Virus record (IMG/VR): IMGVR_UViG_3300046010_016315
Span: 1 to 35,204 of that record
Source: a virus
DNA length: 35,204 bases
Strand: one strand, 5' to 3'
Under the pieces are notes generated by a model. The model did not search any database. It was given only the letters and a program-made list of their open reading frames with translations, and was not told the DNA's origin. Positions 26,358 to 32,138 of the stretch are shown piece by piece. The position numbers and the translations under genes are program-made. Every line of letters begins with the position of its first letter. The stretch's first letter is position 1.

Positions 26358-28103
26358 ATGGAATATCAAACAGCAAGAGACATAAGAGGAAGATCCATAT
26401 CTTCTTTGATACGAGCAAATATAACGGCCGGTAGTAGTGTGACTTCCTCGGTCAAAAGAGCCATGTCTCAAAAGATACGAGCAAAAGGTACCGCAATCAA
26501 AGAAAAGTTTGATCCTCTAAATGTCGTTAGATTTATGACTGGCGGCAGCCGTCTTGCAACTGCGGCAGTTGGTAGGTTGACTGGAAGAAAACGATCCGAC
26601 ATAGAGTATTTTACTGGCGCTAGAAGAGCAAAGAGAACATATACAAATATATCAAAATCCACACCGGGACAACTTGACGCATCTTCTGTTGGATTACTTT
26701 CTGAAATTTTGAATTTTATGAAAGAAACTCATGAAAAAGATGCTCGTAGAGAACAAACAGAAAAAACGTTTCAAGAAGAACGAGAAAATGAGGAACAAAG
26801 ACGACACGAAAGATTTGTTGCCGTACTTCAGCAATATGTAAACACAACTTCAGGTTTAGGACCTATAGCGAAACCACAGGATGAAGAAAAAGAGGGTATC
26901 TTCAGTAAAATTCTTTCAACAATCAAAAGTGTAATCACAGGTATTTTTGATTCGATGAAAACCATTATATCATCTTTATTTAAAGGTGTTGTTGCACTTT
27001 TATCTAAATTGATGGGTGGTGTGACTGCTTTGTTGGGTACTCTGTTTGCTGGTTTTAGAAAAGTAGTTACTGGATTAATAGGCAAATTACTTAAAAGTTT
27101 AAGTTGGCTTAAAATATTTAAATCGATTGGTACAATAGGTAAATTTTTACTTAAACTTGGTCCTTTTATGGGAAGATTACTTTTAGCTTTACCTTCTGCT
27201 TTACCTTTTTTAGCTAGATTCGCAGGACCATTAGGATTGGTATTGTTAGCTGGTTCGGTGGGCTATTTGGTATTGAAAAAACTGAAAGAATGGGCTAAAA
27301 ATATGCCCGATGGCAAAGCTCTCACACCAGAAGGAGCTTTCAATTTACTTAAATCTGGTAATATACGTGATATGATGGAACAAACCAGGGAAAAAGATCC
27401 TTTTAGAGCTTATGCAGAATTACAAAATATTATTACGGATAGAAAAAAAGAAGCACAGGCTGCATTTGATGCAATTGTAAAAGATCCAGAAGATCCTAAA
27501 GCTAAAGAAGCGATAAGGAAATTAGGAGGCGCACAAAATGTAATTGATATTATCACAGGTCCAGACATTGATACTACTAAAATACCATCTTATAGAGAAA
27601 TTTTAGGAAGAGAAAGAGAACAAGTTGTATCTAGAAGTCAATTTAGACAAGCAGGCATCAAACCTGAAAAACTAGGCGAAAGATGGGATGATCTTTATGG
27701 GCATATATATGACCCTATTTCAGGTAGAAGAAAAGATTTAGTTGATTTTGAAGGGCCAGTTAGACCTGTTTTACCTGGAGCAATAACTCGCGGATTTTAT
27801 CCAAGTTCTTTTGGAGATTCTCCTGGTGGCGAACCGGGCCCATTGATGGACCCCAATATACCTACACCTATGACACCTAAGCCTGTACCACCAATAGATC
27901 GATCACAACTTTTAAACTATGATGATGATGCATTGATGATGACATTACCTTCACAGGGTGACACTAATGTTGTAACTAGATCAAATAATCCTGTTTCTGT
28001 GCCTGATGCACCATTACCTGTTGCTGCTGATGTGAGAAACAATTCTGACCCTACAAGAATAAAAATAGAATTGTTTATAAACGGTAGATGGGTCGGTAAT
28101 TAA
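26358..28103 (+). CDS. Tape-measure-like protein B with central hydrophobic region
   Basis: This 581-aa protein shares the N-terminal module with protein A (MEYQTARDIRGRSISSLI; K-E-K-F-D-P-L-N-V-V-R-F-M-T-G-G-S; GRKRSDIEYFTG). After a charged coiled-coil-like stretch (about 105-160), residues about 188-311 form a long series of hydrophobic helices (for example LMGGVTALLGTLFAGF and ALPFLARFAGPLGLVLLAGS), the hallmark of tape-measure proteins that insert into the inner membrane on DNA ejection. The C-terminus has a Pro-rich linker and ends I-K-I-E-L-F-I-N-G-R-W-V-G-N. It is the last gene of the plus operon and is followed directly by a strong hairpin. It is likely the gp29-equivalent. Confidence 0.75.
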   Translation: MEYQTARDIRGRSISSLIRANITAGSSVTSSVKRAMSQKIRAKGTAIKEKFDPLNVVRFMTGGSRLATAAVGRLTGRKRSDIEYFTGARRAKRTYTNISKSTPGQLDASSVGLLSEILNFMKETHEKDARREQTEKTFQEERENEEQRRHERFVAVLQQYVNTTSGLGPIAKPQDEEKEGIFSKILSTIKSVITGIFDSMKTIISSLFKGVVALLSKLMGGVTALLGTLFAGFRKVVTGLIGKLLKSLSWLKIFKSIGTIGKFLLKLGPFMGRLLLALPSALPFLARFAGPLGLVLLAGSVGYLVLKKLKEWAKNMPDGKALTPEGAFNLLKSGNIRDMMEQTREKDPFRAYAELQNIITDRKKEAQAAFDAIVKDPEDPKAKEAIRKLGGAQNVIDIITGPDIDTTKIPSYREILGREREQVVSRSQFRQAGIKPEKLGERWDDLYGHIYDPISGRRKDLVDFEGPVRPVLPGAITRGFYPSSFGDSPGGEPGPLMDPNIPTPMTPKPVPPIDRSQLLNYDDDALMMTLPSQGDTNVVTRSNNPVSVPDAPLPVAADVRNNSDPTRIKIELFINGRWVGN

Positions 28104-28104
28104 A

Positions 28105-28135
28105 AAAGGAGGGTGACAAAATATCACCCTCCTTT
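28105..28135. terminator. Bidirectional intrinsic terminator between convergent operons
   Basis: AAAGGAGGGTGA (28105-28116) and TCACCCTCCTTT (28124-28135) form a perfect 12-bp stem with a 7-base loop (CAAAATA). On the plus strand CTTTT follows; on the minus strand the stem runs into a TTTTTTA tract. It sits between the stop of tape-measure-like protein B (28103) and the gp32 stop (28139), so it can end transcription from both directions. Confidence 0.93.
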
Positions 28136-28138
28136 CTT

Positions 28139-29017
28139 TTACTCTTCAGCCAGCTTTGAGAAATAAGCTAGATCGTCATCATCGTCACTCATTGCAACAT
28201 CAACAGGTGCGGCTTTCTTAGGAGCGGCTTTAGCCTGTTCTACAGTTGTTTTGGGTACAGGAGGTGCACCATCAAGCCCGAGAACTTTATCAAGTTTTGC
28301 TTTGAGTTCATCATAAGACTTAAAATTTTCTGGCAGAAGGAACTCTTTGAGAGAGTGTTCAGATTTCCAGATTGATTCAAGTTTATCATCATCAAGGTCA
28401 CCAAGAACCGATGAAGATTCAAACTCAGATTTATCGTAATTCTGATAACCTTCAACTTTACGAATTTTAAGTTTGAAGTTTGCACCAGCCCACATATCAA
28501 AAGGATTCAAAGCTTTTTCATCTTCGAACTGAGGATTCATTGCTTCGTTAATCTTGTCAAAGATTTTCTTACCATATTTGTACAGAAAGACTTTACCTTC
28601 GTTTTGTGGATTCTTTGGATCTTCAACAACGTAAATGTTGGAGATGTAAGAAAGCCTACGTTTTTGTTTACGTGCGATTTCTTTATTTGCTTCTACACCA
28701 GAATTCCAAAGTTGTGTATTGTACTCAGAAACTGGATCTTTTTGACCAAGAGTGGTCAGTGAATTTTCAATGTACCAGCCACCGGGACCCTGAAAACCGT
28801 GATTGAAAACTTTAACCCACGGAAGCCCATCATCACCATCAATGGCTGGTTGAGGAAGAAAGCGAATAACAGCATAGCCATTACCTGCTTTATCTACTTC
28901 AGGTTTCCAAAAACTATCTTCTTTGCTGGTTTGCTCGTTCGAACTGAGTTGTTCGATTGCTTTGGCGAGTTTCTCCAGGTTACCGGAGCTTCGTTTGAGA
29001 TTTGCGAAAGATGACAT
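28139..29017 (-). CDS. 32: Single-stranded DNA-binding protein gp32
   Basis: At 292 aa it matches T4 gp32 (301 aa), which coats single-stranded DNA in replication and recombination. The N-terminal basic block (M-S-S-F-A-N-L-K-R-S-S-G-N-L-E-K-L), the core with W-K-P-E-V-D-K-A-G-N-G-Y-A-V-I-R-F-L-P, RKQKRRLSYISNIYVVEDPK, and the acidic tail S-D-D-D-D-D-L-A-Y-F-S-K-L are all typical. The zinc-binding H-C-C-C set of T4 gp32 is missing: the protein contains no cysteine, and the loop reads G-F-Q-G-P-G-G-W-Y-I-E-N-S-L-T-T-L-G-Q. AAGGAAA (29024-29030) is a good ribosome site 6 bases before ATG, and a sigma-70-type promoter stands upstream. Confidence 0.95.
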   Translation of the reverse strand: MSSFANLKRSSGNLEKLAKAIEQLSSNEQTSKEDSFWKPEVDKAGNGYAVIRFLPQPAIDGDDGLPWVKVFNHGFQGPGGWYIENSLTTLGQKDPVSEYNTQLWNSGVEANKEIARKQKRRLSYISNIYVVEDPKNPQNEGKVFLYKYGKKIFDKINEAMNPQFEDEKALNPFDMWAGANFKLKIRKVEGYQNYDKSEFESSSVLGDLDDDKLESIWKSEHSLKEFLLPENFKSYDELKAKLDKVLGLDGAPPVPKTTVEQAKAAPKKAAPVDVAMSDDDDDLAYFSKLAEE

Positions 29018-29075
29018 CGTATGTTTCCTTATGTTTGCGTTGTATTAAAATGTATAGCGACTTGTCCAAGATATC

Positions 29076-29104
29076 ATTATATACTGATATTTAGTTAAAG
29101 TCAA
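29076..29104 (-). promoter_or_regulatory. Sigma-70-type promoter for gp32
   Basis: On the minus strand TTGACT (29104-29099) and a perfect TATAAT (29081-29076) are separated by exactly 17 bases. The start would be near 29069, leaving a leader of about 50 bases to the gp32 ATG at 29017. The -35 box includes the TGA stop of the HAD gene (29103-29101). This gives gp32 host-polymerase expression independent of the upstream genes. Confidence 0.8.
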
Positions 29105-29580
29105 ATATACTTTTTCAGTGTTTCGATGGTTGTTTTGGCATTAATGTGAAGAATACCAATACCACCAGCTTCATTCCAATCATTGATAACTGATTCTGTG
29201 TCGTCAATGATGATAGAATTTGTATTTGCATACTGCTTTTTCAGATGTTTACCTGGAACAAAAATCTTAGGCCACATGATATCTTTGTCGGTAAGCCATT
29301 TCATTTTTTGCATTGAAACGTTTGCATGTTTTTCTTTACGCCCAGTAGAAGAAAGTATACATTTTTCCACCGAAAGCGATTCAAGAAAACTTTTAAGTGT
29401 TGAAAAACCAACTAGAGTATCCAATGTAGCAAAGTGCCCACCATCAATCAGTGTACGAAAATTTTCTTCAAAGTTGATCCTATCTGATGCTGATACGCCA
29501 AATAGTTCTTTGTAACGTTTATTGAAATCGGTAAGAACACCATCCATGTCTACAAAAATCTTAGTTATGCTGGTTGACAT
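29101..29580 (-). CDS. HAD-family 5'-nucleotidase-like phosphatase
   Basis: A 159-aa HAD protein. Motif I is K-I-F-V-D-M-D-G-V-L-T-D with the catalytic pair Asp11 and Asp13; motif II is L-S-S-T-G near 76-80; a Lys near 111-115 suits motif III; and I-I-I-D-D-T-E-S gives the metal-binding Asp126/Asp127 of motif IV. The short cap and the D-M-D-G-V start resemble deoxyribonucleotidases of the NT5C type, which remove phosphate from dNMPs. The substrate is not proven. It is wedged between gp59 and gp32, genes that are adjacent in T4. Its ATG lies 16 bases inside the gp59 end. Confidence 0.85.
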   Translation of the reverse strand: MSTSITKIFVDMDGVLTDFNKRYKELFGVSASDRINFEENFRTLIDGGHFATLDTLVGFSTLKSFLESLSVEKCILSSTGRKEKHANVSMQKMKWLTDKDIMWPKIFVPGKHLKKQYANTNSIIIDDTESVINDWNEAGGIGILHINAKTTIETLKKYI

Positions 29581-30170
29581 ATTTTTTCCTTGATATAAGA
29601 TTTAAACTTTAATTTATCGTAATTAAGAAAAGGTTTATATTTTTGGCATTTGTTCATGAAATCGGGAAAAACAATATCATCGGCAATTTTTTTTCTCCAC
29701 ATAGGAAGAAAATTCATCATATCATTCATGATAATTATCGTTTCTATTGTTATTTTTCCTTGCAAGTATTCATTATACAGCAAAGGATATTGCCCGTCAA
29801 CCACTTTCAGCATATCTTCTGGCATTTCTACCAAATCAAAAAGGTGGTCTAGATTTTGTTTAAAAACATAAGACAAAGACTGCTGCACTTTCAGCCACGA
29901 TTTGAATGTTTGATCCGCTTCTTCTTGAAGAAGATCACCTGCCCATGTATTTGAATTGACCAGTAGGTTTGAAACGAAAAAACCAAAAAGTTCTTCTTTA
30001 TTGTATTTTCGAGACAACTTATAGAAACTAAATTTATCTTTTCGAACCATAAACTGGTCTTTGGTTACATTTGTTTTGCCGTTATACTTTACATAATCAT
30101 ATTTACCGTTAAAATGAAGTTTGAGCGCATGATATGTCGTAAATGCTTCAAATCCACCAATCTCATTCAT
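29565..30170 (-). CDS. 59: Helicase loader gp59
   Basis: The 201-aa protein matches T4 gp59 (217 aa), which loads the gp41 helicase on gp32-coated forks. Matching stretches are H-F-N-G-K-Y-D-Y-V-K-Y-N (H-M-N-G-K-Y-D-V-I-K-Y-N in T4), R-K-D-K-F-S-F-Y-K-L-S-R-K-Y (R-R-D-K-Y-F-F-Q-K-L-S-E-K-Y), F-F-V-S-N-L-L-V-N-S-N-T-W-A-G-D (F-I-S-N-L-V-A-N-Q-D-A-W-I-G-D), and the late I-T-I-E-T-I-I-I-M-N-D element. The gene overlaps gp33 by ATGA, keeping the T4 order 33-59. Mainly helical, no membrane segment. Confidence 0.93.
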   Translation of the reverse strand: MNEIGGFEAFTTYHALKLHFNGKYDYVKYNGKTNVTKDQFMVRKDKFSFYKLSRKYNKEELFGFFVSNLLVNSNTWAGDLLQEEADQTFKSWLKVQQSLSYVFKQNLDHLFDLVEMPEDMLKVVDGQYPLLYNEYLQGKITIETIIIMNDMMNFLPMWRKKIADDIVFPDFMNKCQKYKPFLNYDKLKFKSYIKEKICQPA

Positions 30171-30400
30171 ATTGGTAACTTATTCACCTTTTTCATCATG
30201 TTTAAGTCTTGGGCTTCATCGCCAATCTTTGCTTTGATCGGTGCAGTTAGCAAAGATGCCGCCATTTCTACTTCGAAACCCGTTAGTTCACAGTGGTGAA
30301 CAACAGCTTCCATATATGACATTTTTTTATGTTCAACGATTTCCTGTATTAATTCAGAAAACTTTCTTTGTTCTTCTTTTGTGGGCATTTTATACTTCAC
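30167..30400 (-). CDS. 33: Late transcription coactivator gp33
   Basis: A 77-aa protein resembling the C-terminal two-thirds of T4 gp33 (112 aa): I-Q-E-I-V-E-H-K-K-M-S-Y-M-E-A-V parallels I-I-E-K-M-V-E-E-F-G-M-S-Y-L-E-A-T, followed by I-K-A-K-I-G-D-E-A-Q-D-L-N matching I-I-E-K-I-Q-S-E-A-I-D-E-N-L. gp33 binds the RNA polymerase flap and links it to the sliding clamp and late sigma gp55. Location before gp59 is as in T4. The given start is GTG at 30400, in a GTGA overlap with the membrane-protein stop; an ATG at 30388 giving 73 aa is equally possible, as neither has a strong ribosome site. Confidence 0.85.
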   Translation of the reverse strand: MKYKMPTKEEQRKFSELIQEIVEHKKMSYMEAVVHHCELTGFEVEMAASLLTAPIKAKIGDEAQDLNMMKKVNKLPI

Positions 30401-30789
30401 TTAAAAAGAATAAGAGCCATGAATACTGCATTGACCATAAAACCAACACCAATCGTAAGAATGACCACCGTATCTTTCAATATGGCGGCACGAACAAAAA
30501 AGGTAATCAATGCTGCCCACATGAACAGTACAAGATCGATTGGTGGCATCTTGTCAGTAATTCCTGCCATAACAGCTAGAAAAGTAGGAATGACCGCAGA
30601 AAGAAGTAGTACAAGCCCCAGCCAACCGATTGACTCGGCTGTGCTAGGTTTTAGTTTATATTGAAGAAAATTACCAAGACAAGATTTCAAATTGTATAAT
30701 TTTTCTAGCCAATTAACCTTTGTAGAAGATGTGTTTTCCAATTTTTGCAACTCTTTGTCTTTTCCATCGGGGGTTGATGTAATCTGCAT
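30397..30789 (-). CDS. Three-helix membrane protein, holin candidate
   Basis: This 130-aa protein has a polar N-terminal region (about 50 residues) and three predicted membrane helices: about 55-76 (GWLGLVLLLSAVIPTFLAVM), 84-104 and 107-128, the last two joined by A-A-I-L-K-D. Its C-terminus ends in L-F-K. Size, number of helices and position directly after a SleB-type endolysin fit a class I-like holin, but the family is not recognised, and the long polar N-terminus is unusual. The first 77 bases of the gene overlap the end of the endolysin gene in another frame; no other ATG is available until inside helix 1. No strong ribosome site is visible before ATG 30789. Confidence 0.6.
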   Translation of the reverse strand: MQITSTPDGKDKELQKLENTSSTKVNWLEKLYNLKSCLGNFLQYKLKPSTAESIGWLGLVLLLSAVIPTFLAVMAGITDKMPPIDLVLFMWAALITFFVRAAILKDTVVILTIGVGFMVNAVFMALILFK

Positions 30790-31246
30790 GATAGAACAGT
30801 GTGTCCTCTTTAATAATATCGAGTTTAAATCCTTCGAGTAAAACCTTTCTTGCTACAGCTTCAGATTCTCTATAAGTTGCCTCATGTATTGGTTTTACTT
30901 TTGCCCTTGTGTCACAATACCAACTAAATTGACATATTAAATTATTGTACACTAAATTTCTTTCGTACACAACAGCACAAATGTCTTTAGGGAATTTACC
31001 AGATTTGGTTCTATTGATTGTTACTTGCGCAACAGCTACTTTTCCTTCAAATGGTTCTGTACCTGCCTCATAGTAAATGTTTTTCGCTAAACATTCCAGT
31101 TCTTTTTCACGTTGAGCCATCGTTATGAAATTTGGATGACTTGCTTCTTTCACCTCTTCAAATTTTTGATCAACAATTAAATGAAAATGTTGTGTGAAAA
31201 AGTAACCAAGAATGCCTATGAAAAGCAATTTCATAAGATGCATCAT
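30713..31246 (-). CDS. SleB-type cell wall hydrolase, probable signal-anchored endolysin
   Basis: A 177-aa enzyme with the Hydrolase_2 (SleB) domain at about residues 50-175: CLAKNIYYEAGTEPFEGKVA with the presumed catalytic Glu60, then Q-V-T-I-N-R, C-Q-F-S-W-Y-C-D, F-Y-H-A-D-Y-I-N-P-R-W and K-I-G-K-H-I-F-Y. Members cut peptidoglycan glycan strands. The N-terminus (LMKLLFIGILGYFFTQHF, about residues 4-21) is a single hydrophobic segment, suggesting export and possibly SAR-type anchoring. AAGGAG with 5-base spacing precedes the first of two ATGs (31246, 31243). A hairpin that is repeated upstream of the barrel gene lies in its leader. Confidence 0.88.
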   Translation of the reverse strand: MMHLMKLLFIGILGYFFTQHFHLIVDQKFEEVKEASHPNFITMAQREKELECLAKNIYYEAGTEPFEGKVAVAQVTINRTKSGKFPKDICAVVYERNLVYNNLICQFSWYCDTRAKVKPIHEATYRESEAVARKVLLEGFKLDIIKEDTLFYHADYINPRWKRQRVAKIGKHIFYKG

Positions 31247-31262
31247 AGATTCTCCTTGGGTG

Positions 31263-31293
31263 GGTGGGTTATTTTAGGAAACCCACCGAAACC
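31263..31293 (-). repeat. Hairpin repeat copy 1, leader of the endolysin gene
   Basis: GGTGGGTT (31263-31270) and AACCCACC (31280-31287) make a perfect 8-bp stem with a 9-base loop. The 17-base segment GGAAACCCACCGAAACC (31277-31293) and GGTGGGTTATT (31263-31273) recur exactly in copy 2. It sits between the barrel-gene stop and the endolysin ribosome site. No T-run follows on the minus strand, so it is not a standard terminator. Confidence 0.85.
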
Positions 31294-31303
31294 TGGTGAG
31301 CTT

Positions 31304-31741
31304 TTAGAAAGTGCTTTTAAGCCCGAAAGTAATCAGAGAGCCTTCGTAATTGGTATCTTTTTTGATATCCCAACGATAGCTATAATCGGCAGAAACAGAC
31401 AGGTGTTTATTCAGTGGGTAAGAAACTTCAAAACCAGTGGCTGCAACACCACCACTTTTAAGTGTGCTTGTATCAGCCCTAACGTAGTTCAGTGAAGTGT
31501 AAGGAAGAAGCCCAACACCAAAAACAGTGAAGGTTTTTCCTACGCTCGTTCCAATGCTGTGATAAGTTCCTTCAACTCGTGACAGGTCAACAGAAGTATG
31601 AAGCCCTGCAACTTTAGTACCGACGGTAAGAACAGTAAGATCCCTATCAAATTTTCGATCTGTACCAACAGATAGCCCAATATCGGCGGCTTGAACACCG
31701 AATGCTGAAGCCATCAAAATAGCAAAAACAGGTTTACGCAT
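31304..31741 (-). CDS. Phage-encoded outer-membrane beta-barrel protein
   Basis: A 145-aa secreted protein. Residues 1-18 are a classical signal peptide (M-R-K-P-V-F-A-I-L-M-A-S-A-F-G-V-Q-A) with an A-x-A-like cleavage site before A-D-I. The mature 127 residues show alternating beta strands (for example L-T-V-L-T-V-G-T-K-V, Y-H-S-I-G-T-S-V-G-K, L-S-V-S-A-D-Y-S-Y-R-W) and end in S-L-I-T-F-G-L-K-S-T-F, with the terminal Phe used for outer-membrane insertion. This suits a small barrel of about 8 strands. Function is unknown: candidates are receptor masking, superinfection exclusion, or help in lysis, given its place beside the endolysin. AAGGAG precedes ATG 31741. Confidence 0.8.
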   Translation of the reverse strand: MRKPVFAILMASAFGVQAADIGLSVGTDRKFDRDLTVLTVGTKVAGLHTSVDLSRVEGTYHSIGTSVGKTFTVFGVGLLPYTSLNYVRADTSTLKSGGVAATGFEVSYPLNKHLSVSADYSYRWDIKKDTNYEGSLITFGLKSTF

Positions 31742-31766
31742 TATAAATCTCCTTTTTTAGTAAAAT

Positions 31767-31803
31767 GGTGGGTTATTCTGTTACGAGGAAACCCACCGAA
31801 ACC
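31767..31803 (-). repeat. Hairpin repeat copy 2, leader of the barrel gene
   Basis: GGTGGGTT (31767-31774) and AACCCACC (31790-31797) form the same 8-bp stem as copy 1, here with a 15-base loop. GGAAACCCACCGAAACC (31787-31803) is identical to copy 1. The outer end overlaps the last hairpin of the tmRNA coding piece. On the minus strand the stem is followed by ATTTTACT, so weak termination or RNA processing between tmRNA and the barrel gene is possible. Confidence 0.85.
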
Positions 31804-31817
31804 CTAGGCTGGGTTTA

Positions 31818-31862
31818 GGCAGCCAATGCGAAACGATCTTCGTTTGCGTTTACTTCATTTGC
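31818..31862 (-). other. tmRNA tag reading frame (ANEVNANEDRFALAA)
   Basis: Fifteen codons GCA-AAT-GAA-GTA-AAC-GCA and onward, then TAA. The A-L-A-A end is the standard degradation signal for ClpXP-type proteases. The resume codon is inferred from the usual GCA-AAT/AAC start; the two GAA codons before it would be non-coding. Confidence 0.85.
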
Positions 31863-31955
31863 TTCTTCGGCCGGGAAGTCCCAACCCTAACGGCTTTCAC
31901 ATTGCCGAACTGTCCATCTTCCTACTCTTTGCCCTGTCGAAACCTGGTCAGCCCC

Positions 31956-32042
31956 ATCAGAAGTGTCCTGCTGTTCACAGGTTGGGAATTCCAATCCTCA
32001 GAGTCTTGTTAAACTCCTACATATCACCCTAAACAACACTTC
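31956..32042 (-). other. Intervening segment of the tmRNA precursor
   Basis: These 87 bases separate the CCA end of the acceptor piece from the 5' end of the coding piece. The bases at its two ends pair (AGAAGTGT with ACACTTCT, plus-strand 31959-31966 and 32036-32043), extending the acceptor stem as in a precursor that is later cut. It is expected to be removed by processing. No gene is seen here. Confidence 0.75.
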
Positions 32043-32128
32043 TGGTGGAGCTGGGGAGAATCGAACTCCCGTCCAGAACACTTTTTGGTTAACTTCATAC
32101 AGTCATAAATGATATTTTACTGCATTCC

Positions 32129-32136
32129 TATTTATT
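32129..32136 (-). promoter_or_regulatory. Possible late promoter AATAAATA before the tmRNA
   Basis: AATAAATA on the minus strand lies in the short gap after the nuclease gene stop (32139) and about 30 bases before the likely tmRNA acceptor piece. It fits a relaxed N-ATAAATA late motif. The same motif occurs by chance inside genes, so the evidence is mostly positional. Confidence 0.3.
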
Positions 32137-32138
32137 TG

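Larger units (their letters stand above)
31799..32100 (-). ncRNA. ssrA: Permuted two-piece tmRNA
   Basis: The minus strand carries both ends of a tmRNA in swapped order. The acceptor piece comes first and ends GGACGGGAGTTCGATTCTCC-CCAGCTCCACCA with encoded CCA at 32045-32043; its T arm is GGGAG-TTCGATT-CTCCC. The coding piece starts at 31955 as GGGGCTGACCAGGTTTCGAC, the conserved tmRNA 5' end. GGGGCTG and CAGCTCC form a 7-bp acceptor stem with the alanine identity pair G3-U70. Resume codon GCA (31862) opens the tag ANEVNANEDRFALAA, closed by TAA at 31817-31815. A hairpin AAACCC/GGGTTT (31799-31816) follows the tag. The 5' limit of the acceptor piece is uncertain. The RNA would work with host SmpB to rescue stalled ribosomes and tag proteins for proteolysis. 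Confidence 0.93.

Noticed and set aside
29183-29515. 110-codon plus-strand frame opposite the HAD gene
   Set aside because: The opposite strand has clear HAD motifs; this is an antisense shadow.
30241-30664. Overlapping plus-strand frames of 112 and 98 codons opposite gp33 and the membrane protein
   Set aside because: No ribosome site or family features; antisense to recognisable genes in a tightly coupled operon.
31826-32032. 68-codon plus-strand open frame in the otherwise gene-free stretch
   Set aside because: It lies antisense to both pieces of the tmRNA, has no ribosome site, and its sequence is explained by conserved tmRNA parts.
32043-32091. Possible tRNA from the T arm and CCA end
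   Set aside because: There is no D arm or anticodon arm upstream in the right place; the matching 5' half lies downstream with a tag frame, as in a permuted tmRNA.
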